Assembly: GCA_021777915.1 (NCBI GenBank)
Contig: JAJYCZ010000008.1
Location: forward strand, 1 to 39,997
Reading direction: 5' to 3'
Source of the DNA: Pseudomonadota bacterium
GTDB lineage: Bacteria; Pseudomonadota; Alphaproteobacteria; Rhizobiales; Beijerinckiaceae
Length of the DNA stretch: 39,997 nucleotides
Of this stretch, positions 34,481-39,997 are shown piece after piece. Within the stretch, counting starts at the first letter, position 1. The number at the start of each line of letters is the position of its first letter. The position numbers were made by a program, and so were the translations under genes. The notes under the pieces are model-generated. The model saw only the letters and a program-made list of their open reading frames with translations. It had not been told where the DNA came from and made no database searches.

Positions 34481-36889
34481 ATGGCCGCCGAATCCGAGGC
34501 TAACGGGGCCGCCGCCGAAGCCGGGTCGAAGTCCGGCCAACAGGGCGCGGCAAAGCCCGAAGAATTGATCGTCCTGCCGGTGCGCGACGTCGTCCTGATG
34601 CCGGGCGCCATCATGCCGATCGTCATCGGGCGCGAGGTTTCGATCGCCGCCGCGCAGCAGGCGGTGCGCGAGGAGCGTCAGGTCGGCCTGCTGATGCAGC
34701 GCGACCCCAAGCTGGCCGAGCCGACCGCGCTCGACCTGCATCGCACCGGGACCGTCGTCAGCATTCTGCGCTACATGACCGCCCCGGACGGCTCCCATCA
34801 TATCGTTCTGCAGGGCGAGCAACGCTTTCGGGCCATCGATTTCGTCAAGGAGCGCCCGGTCATCGTCGCGCGCGTCGAGCGATTCGCCGACCCCGATTCG
34901 CTCACGCCCGAGACCGAGGCGCGGTTCCGCTTCCTGCAACAGGAGGCGCTCGAAGCCTTCCGCCTGTCGCCGCAGACGCCGAAAGAGCTGATCGATGCGG
35001 TGGAGGCGGTTCCAGCGCCCGGCGCGCTGGCCGACATGGTCGCCATGTATCTCGACATCAGCCCCGACGCCCGCCAGGAACTTCTGGAAACCTTCGACAT
35101 CGCGGCGCGCGTCGACAAGGTGACCAGAATGCTCGACGAGCGGCTGCATGTGCTGCGGCTCACCCATGAAATCGGCCAGCAGACCAGGGCGGCCTTCGAC
35201 GAGCGCCAGCGCGAGGCGATCCTGCGCGAGCAGATGGCGGCGATCCAGCGCCAGCTCGGCGAAGGAGACGCGCGCGGCGAGGAGGCCCGCGAGATCGGCG
35301 AAAAGATCGCCAAGGCCAGCATGCCGCCGGAGGTCGAGGACCAGGCGCGCAAGGAGCTGGCGCGCTACCAGCGCATGCCCGAAGGCGCCGCCGAGGCCGG
35401 ACCGCTGCGGACTTTTCTCGACTGGCTGACCGAACTTCCCTGGGCCTTGCCCGAACCCAGGCCGATCGACATCGCCGAGGCGCGCCGCATCCTCGACGCC
35501 GATCATTTCGGGCTGAAAAAAATCAAGCAGCGCATCGTCGAATATCTCGCCGTGCGCAAGCTTGCCCCAGGCGGCAAGGCGCCGATCCTTTGCTTCGCCG
35601 GCCCGCCGGGCGTCGGCAAGACCTCGCTGGGCCAGTCGATCGCGCGGGCGCTAGGCCGGAATTTCGTGCGCGTGAGCCTGGGCGGCGTGCACGACGAGGC
35701 GGAAATTCGCGGCCATCGCCGCACCTATGTCGGGGCGATGCCGGGCAATATCATCCAGGCGATCCGCAAGGCCGGCGCGCGCGACTGCGTGATGATGCTC
35801 GACGAAATCGACAAGATGGGCGCCGGCATGCAGGGCGACCCGGCGGCGGCGATGCTCGAAGTGCTCGACCCCGAGCAGAATTTTTCGTTCCGCGACAATT
35901 ATCTGGGCCTGCCTTTCGATCTTTCTCACGTCGTGTTCATCGCCACGGCCAATATGTTGGAAAGCGTTCCCGGCCCGCTGCGCGACCGCATGGAAATCAT
36001 TACGCTGGCCGGCTATACCGAGGACGAGAAATTCGAGATCGCGCGGCGCTACCTTGTGGCGCGCCAACTCGCGGCCAATGGCCTGAAGCCCGAACAGGCG
36101 AGCATCGAGGACGAGGCGCTGAAGCGCGTCATCCGCGATTACACGCGGGAAGCCGGGGTGCGCGGGCTGGAGCGCGAGATCGGCCGGGCGTTGCGCCACG
36201 CCGCGATGAGGGTCGCCGAAGGCAGCGCCGAACGGGTCGATATTTCCGCCGCCGATCTGCCGGCGATCCTGGGGCCGGCGCTGTTCGAGAACGAGACGGC
36301 GATGCGGACCAGCGTGCCAGGCGTTGCGACCGGCCTCGCCTGGACGCCGGTCGGCGGCGACATATTGTTCATCGAGGCGGCGCGGGCGCCGGGCAAGGGC
36401 GGGCTGATCCTCACCGGCCAACTCGGCGAAGTGATGCGCGAGAGCGCCCAGGCCGCCCTGACCCTGGTCAGGAGCCAATCGCCGTCCTTCGGGGTTGCGC
36501 CCGATATTTTCGAAAAAAGCGACATCCATATCCATGTGCCGGCGGGCGCGACGCCGAAGGACGGCCCCAGCGCCGGCGTCGCCATGTTCATCGCGCTGGT
36601 GTCGCTGCTCAGCGACCGCACGGTGCGCAGCGACACCGCGATGACCGGGGAAATTTCCCTGCGGGGCCTGGTCCTGCCGGTCGGCGGCATCAAGGAGAAG
36701 GTGACCGCCGCCGCGCGCGCGGGGCTGAAAAGGGTGATGCTTCCGGCGCGCAACCGCCGGGATTATGACGATATTCCAGAAGACGCGCGGAAAAACCTCG
36801 AATTCGTCTGGCTGGAGCGGGTCGAGGACGCGGTCGCGGCGGCCTTCGAGGTGAAGGCCGCTCCGGAAGCCGCTCACGCGACGAAGTGA
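34481..36889 (+). CDS. lon: ATP-dependent protease La (Lon)
   Basis: LPVRDVVLMPGAIMPIVIGREVSI; Walker A GPPGVGKTSLGQSIARAL; MMLDEIDKMG; protease Ser motif PKDGPSAGVAMFIALVSLL; LPVGGIKEKVTAAARAGLKRVMLPARNRRD. Confidence 0.97.
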   Translation: MAAESEANGAAAEAGSKSGQQGAAKPEELIVLPVRDVVLMPGAIMPIVIGREVSIAAAQQAVREERQVGLLMQRDPKLAEPTALDLHRTGTVVSILRYMTAPDGSHHIVLQGEQRFRAIDFVKERPVIVARVERFADPDSLTPETEARFRFLQQEALEAFRLSPQTPKELIDAVEAVPAPGALADMVAMYLDISPDARQELLETFDIAARVDKVTRMLDERLHVLRLTHEIGQQTRAAFDERQREAILREQMAAIQRQLGEGDARGEEAREIGEKIAKASMPPEVEDQARKELARYQRMPEGAAEAGPLRTFLDWLTELPWALPEPRPIDIAEARRILDADHFGLKKIKQRIVEYLAVRKLAPGGKAPILCFAGPPGVGKTSLGQSIARALGRNFVRVSLGGVHDEAEIRGHRRTYVGAMPGNIIQAIRKAGARDCVMMLDEIDKMGAGMQGDPAAAMLEVLDPEQNFSFRDNYLGLPFDLSHVVFIATANMLESVPGPLRDRMEIITLAGYTEDEKFEIARRYLVARQLAANGLKPEQASIEDEALKRVIRDYTREAGVRGLEREIGRALRHAAMRVAEGSAERVDISAADLPAILGPALFENETAMRTSVPGVATGLAWTPVGGDILFIEAARAPGKGGLILTGQLGEVMRESAQAALTLVRSQSPSFGVAPDIFEKSDIHIHVPAGATPKDGPSAGVAMFIALVSLLSDRTVRSDTAMTGEISLRGLVLPVGGIKEKVTAAARAGLKRVMLPARNRRDYDDIPEDARKNLEFVWLERVEDAVAAAFEVKAAPEAAHATK

Positions 36890-37440
36890 ACGCCCGCCCG
36901 CGCCAGTTCGTCGAGCGCGGTTGCGCCGCCTGCCGCGGTCACCGGCGCGGTCGCCGAGGTGACCAGCAAGGTCGGGAAACCGGCGGCGGCGCTGTCCAGC
37001 GCCGTCGCCTTGACGCAAAAATCGAGCGCGAGCCCGCACACCCAAATGCGCTTGACGCCGCGGTGGCGCAGGTCGTCGGCGAGGCTGCTGCGGTCGAAAG
37101 CCGAATATTGTTCCAGATCCGGTCGGTCGGCTTTGCTGACGATCAGCGCGCCGGGCGGAAGACGCAGGTCGCGATGGAACGCCGCGCCGCTTTCGTTTTG
37201 CACGCAATGGCGCGGCCACGGCCCGCCTTGCTCGACGAAACTCATGTGATTCGGCGGGTGCCAGTCGCGCTGCGCGACGATCAGGGCGCCAGCCCGCTCG
37301 GCCTCCCCGATCAACGCATTGACGCGCGGCAGGACAGCGTCGCTGCCCGCAACCGGCAAGGCGCCGTCGGGAAAGAAATCGTTCTGAACATCGACGATCA
37401 GCAGAGCATCGCCTTCGCCGATCTTTTCGCCGCCGGTCAT
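36874..37440 (-). CDS. pncA: Nicotinamidase
   Basis: DALLIVDVQNDFFPDGALPVAGSDAVLPRVN; DWHPPNHMSF; CVQNESGAAFH; VCGLALDFCVKATALDS. Start trimmed. Confidence 0.94.
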   Translation of the reverse strand: MTGGEKIGEGDALLIVDVQNDFFPDGALPVAGSDAVLPRVNALIGEAERAGALIVAQRDWHPPNHMSFVEQGGPWPRHCVQNESGAAFHRDLRLPPGALIVSKADRPDLEQYSAFDRSSLADDLRHRGVKRIWVCGLALDFCVKATALDSAAAGFPTLLVTSATAPVTAAGGATALDELARAGVHFVA

Positions 37441-37483
37441 GAATTCGCCCTCGGATGCTAAACGTCCCATTCGTCGTGAGGTT

Positions 37484-38350
37484 TCAATGGGCCATGAAGA
37501 CCGGAATGGGCGAGGCGGCGAGAATCGTTCGCGTCGCGCCGCCGAGGATCAGCTCGGTTACGCGCCAGTGGCCATAGCCGCCCATGACGAGGAAATCGGC
37601 GCCGAGGTCGCGGGCCAGGTCGAGGATCGTCGATCCAGCGTCTTTCGAGGTGGTGATTTCCCGCAGGCGCGCCGCGATCCCATGACGCGCCAGATGCCGC
37701 GTGATCCCGACGCCGGGCAGGTTCTTCGCGGCTTCATCGCCTCCGGTCACGCAGACCACTTCGACCTCCCTGGCCGCGGCGAGCAGCGGCAGGGATTCGG
37801 CGAGGGCGCGGGCCGCCTGCAAACCGCCGTCCCAGCACACCAGGGCCTTGTCGAGCCGCGCGGCGCCGGCCGGCGCGGGGGGAATGATGAAAAGCGGCCG
37901 GCCGGAGCCGAAAAGCGCGCTCGAGATCAGATCGGCGCGGTCCTGGCCGCCGCTCGGCTCTTCCGAAGTCCAGCCGGCGCCTGCCGCGATGACGAGAAGG
38001 TCGAAACGCCGGGCCAGCCGCGCGAAATCGTCGCGCGCCTTTTCCCGAAAAGCCTGGATCAGGACAAATTCCATCTCCGCCTGGCTCGGCGCGGACGAAG
38101 CGAGGGCTTCATAAGATTTTTCGGCGACGCGCCGGCGCATTTCGCCGATTTTCGCGAATGTTTCATAGTCGATAAAAGCCCAGTCGGCCGTTGCGCCGGT
38201 GGCGTCCGGCGCGGGATAGGGGAAGTCGATGACGACCGCCGCAGCCGTCAGGCGCGCGCCCATGCGCTCGGCAAGCCCCAAGGCGAAGACGTTGGCGGAT
38301 TCCGCGCCTCCGCCCGCGGCGAGGTGAACGAGTACGTCCCTGATCGCCAT
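37484..38350 (-). CDS. Universal stress protein (UspA family)
   Basis: MAIRDVLVHLAAGGGAESANVFALGLAERMGARLTAAAVV...LDLARDLGADFLVMGGYGHWRVTELILGGATRTILAASPIPVFMAH. Confidence 0.93.
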   Translation of the reverse strand: MAIRDVLVHLAAGGGAESANVFALGLAERMGARLTAAAVVIDFPYPAPDATGATADWAFIDYETFAKIGEMRRRVAEKSYEALASSAPSQAEMEFVLIQAFREKARDDFARLARRFDLLVIAAGAGWTSEEPSGGQDRADLISSALFGSGRPLFIIPPAPAGAARLDKALVCWDGGLQAARALAESLPLLAAAREVEVVCVTGGDEAAKNLPGVGITRHLARHGIAARLREITTSKDAGSTILDLARDLGADFLVMGGYGHWRVTELILGGATRTILAASPIPVFMAH

Positions 38351-38706
38351 GATGCTTCTCCCAAAAGGCGTGTCGGGCGCGCCGGCGCCGGATCGTTCCC
38401 GCGCTTTCCTCAATGATGCACGGCGGATGCGCGGCCCACAATTGTAAAGATCGGGAGCGCCTGGGGAAACGCCTGTCGCGCGACAGGGCCGGCGCAAAGC
38501 TGCAAAAGCGCATGCCGCCGCAGCCAGAATCCGCAGTTTTACGGATCAGGGCGCGACTCGCATCGCAGCCTCCAAAGTCCAATATCGCCGTTCGACGACA
38601 CATCGGCGGCCGCGCGAAATTTCTGGTATATTGATTGCGGATTTTTCGCCGACCGCTCAAGCAGGGCGGCGCGGCCGCTCTTCGTCCGACGATAGGAGGC
38701 CAGAAC

Positions 38707-39270
38707 ATGCAGACGCCGCCGGAAATCGCCTTTCATCAATTCGAACCGACCGAGGCCGTTCGCGCCGAGGTCGCCAGACAGGTCGAACGGCTCGAAAGGT
38801 TCAGCGACCGGATCACCTCCTGCCGCCTGAAGGTCAGCAAGACCGCGCGGCGTCAGCAGGGCGACCTGTTTCAGGTCGCCTTGCGGGTCGCCATGCCGGG
38901 CCACAAGGATGTCGTCGTGGACAGAGCCCATGGCGACTCGCCCGAGCATGAGCACGCCGCTGTCGCCATACGCGACGCCTTCGACGCCGCGGTCCGCCAG
39001 ATCGAGGACGCCATGCGCGATCTGCGCGGCGAGGTGAAGGCGCATGGAGCGCCGGCGCATGGAAAGGTGGTCCGTTTCCTGGCCGGCGAGGATTGCGGCT
39101 TCATCGAAACCCCCGATGGCCGCGAAGTCTATTTCCACCGCAATTCCGTGGTGGACGGCGATTTCGACAAGCTCGAGACCGGCGCCGAGGTGCGTTTCGT
39201 CGAGGAGCTCGGCGAGAAAGGGGCGCAGGCGAGCGCCGTCCATGTCGTCGGCAAGCATCATATCCATTGA
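38707..39270 (+). CDS. HPF/RaiA ribosome-associated domain fused to a C-terminal cold-shock domain
   Basis: N-terminal HPF-like half (FEPTEAVRAEVARQVERLERFSDRITSCRLKVSK...) and CSD half (GKVVRFLAGEDCGFIETPDGREVYFHRNSVVDGDFDKLETGAEVRFVEELGEKGAQASAVHV). Confidence 0.88.
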   Translation: MQTPPEIAFHQFEPTEAVRAEVARQVERLERFSDRITSCRLKVSKTARRQQGDLFQVALRVAMPGHKDVVVDRAHGDSPEHEHAAVAIRDAFDAAVRQIEDAMRDLRGEVKAHGAPAHGKVVRFLAGEDCGFIETPDGREVYFHRNSVVDGDFDKLETGAEVRFVEELGEKGAQASAVHVVGKHHIH

Positions 39271-39297
39271 CGAAAAGCCTCAAGGCGGGAGGCGAAA

Positions 39298-39756
39298 GTG
39301 AAGCTCAGCTCAAGCGCCTTTCAAAATGGCGAAGGCATTCCGAGGCGCTTCACCTGCGACGGCGAGAACCTCTCGCCGCCGCTGGCGTGGAGCGGCGCCC
39401 CGACGGCGGCGCGCAGTTTCGCCTTGCTCTGCGACGATCCCGACGCCCCGCGCGGGGTCTGGCGGCATTGGGCGGTTTACGACCTGCCCGCCGATTGCGC
39501 GGCGCTGCCCGAGGGAGCCGGGAACGCCGGACCCCGTTCCGGACTGAGGCAAGGCGAAAATGATTTTGGCGACGAGGGCTATGGCGGTCCCTGTCCGCCG
39601 CACGGCCACGGGACGCATCATTACCGCTTCCGTTTACTGGCGCTTTCCGTCGCGGCCCTGGATCTGCGCCCCCACGCGACCTGCCGCGACGTCGAACAGG
39701 CGCTGGACGGGCTCATTCTCGCCGAAGCGACGCTGATCGGCCATTATCGGCGATGA
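39298..39756 (+). CDS. YbhB/YbcL family (PEBP) protein, GTG start
   Basis: IPRRFTCDGENLSPPLAWSGAPTAARSFALLCDDPDAPRGVWRHWAVYDLPAD ... YGGPCPPHGHGTHHYRFRLLAL. Confidence 0.95.
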   Translation: MKLSSSAFQNGEGIPRRFTCDGENLSPPLAWSGAPTAARSFALLCDDPDAPRGVWRHWAVYDLPADCAALPEGAGNAGPRSGLRQGENDFGDEGYGGPCPPHGHGTHHYRFRLLALSVAALDLRPHATCRDVEQALDGLILAEATLIGHYRR

Positions 39757-39997
39757 CTCGCGCGCCCAAAAAACTGGCTCCGCCTGAAAAGATCAGCAAC
39801 CAGGACATCGCGCGGGCTTTCGACGAGGTCGCCGACCTGCTCGATCTGGAGAACGACAATCCCTTCCGCATCCGCGCCTACCGCAATGCGGCGCGGACCT
39901 TGCGCGGCGCGCCGGAAGAGGCCGCCCACATGATCGCGCGTGGCGGCGACCCGGACGACCTCCCCGGAATCGGCAAGGATCTGGCGGCGCAGATCGC
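39753..39997 (+). CDS. polX: DNA polymerase/3'-5' exonuclease PolX (5' part; runs off the window)
   Basis: ISNQDIARAFDEVADLLDLENDNPFRIRAYRNAARTLRGAPEEAAHMIARGGDPDDLPGIGKDLAAQI; ATGA overlap with the PEBP gene. Confidence 0.9.
   Translation, partial: MTRAPKKLAPPEKISNQDIARAFDEVADLLDLENDNPFRIRAYRNAARTLRGAPEEAAHMIARGGDPDDLPGIGKDLAAQI

Noticed and set aside
1-39997. CRISPR array, prophage, integron or IS element
   Set aside because: No regularly spaced repeats, integrase/transposase motifs or phage structural genes seen in either strand.

Overview
A 40 kb chromosomal window from a GC-rich alphaproteobacterium. The gene families and order (GapR/DUF2312, DUF1150 with Hsp20, DUF1036, a GcrA-type domain, an ApaG-ArgE-Pyk neighbourhood) suggest Rhizobiales/Hyphomicrobiales. 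Most of it is ordinary core genome: ybaB-recR, rpmH-rnpA-yidC, apaG, argE, pyk, galU, galE, hemH-cutA / hemN, a GMC oxidoreductase pair, recF-recQ, hsp20-lon, pncB, pncA, uspA, an HPF/cold-shock fusion and the 5' end of polX. No rRNA, tRNA, CRISPR array, transposase or prophage was recognised. The most interesting signals are: (1) a LexA/SOS-type box (GAAC-N7-GAAC) over the putative promoter of a small conserved-looking ORF followed by an orphan cytosine-C5 DNA methyltransferase; (2) a protein with only the C-terminal (sigma70-interacting) signature of GcrA and no N-terminal DNA-binding domain, apparently co-transcribed with a small Lys-rich protein; (3) an unlisted ~360 nt transcription unit with promoter, structured leader, 30-aa membrane peptide and strong terminator; (4) an FNR/FixK-type box in the 59 bp hemH/hemN divergent gap; (5) an RpoH-type promoter with a leader hairpin upstream of hsp20; (6) a 15-bp tandem repeat that builds the signal-peptide core of a beta-barrel protein. 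The 15.4-17.8 kb stretch is a low-density, partly decayed patch. All family assignments are by eye; no searches were run.
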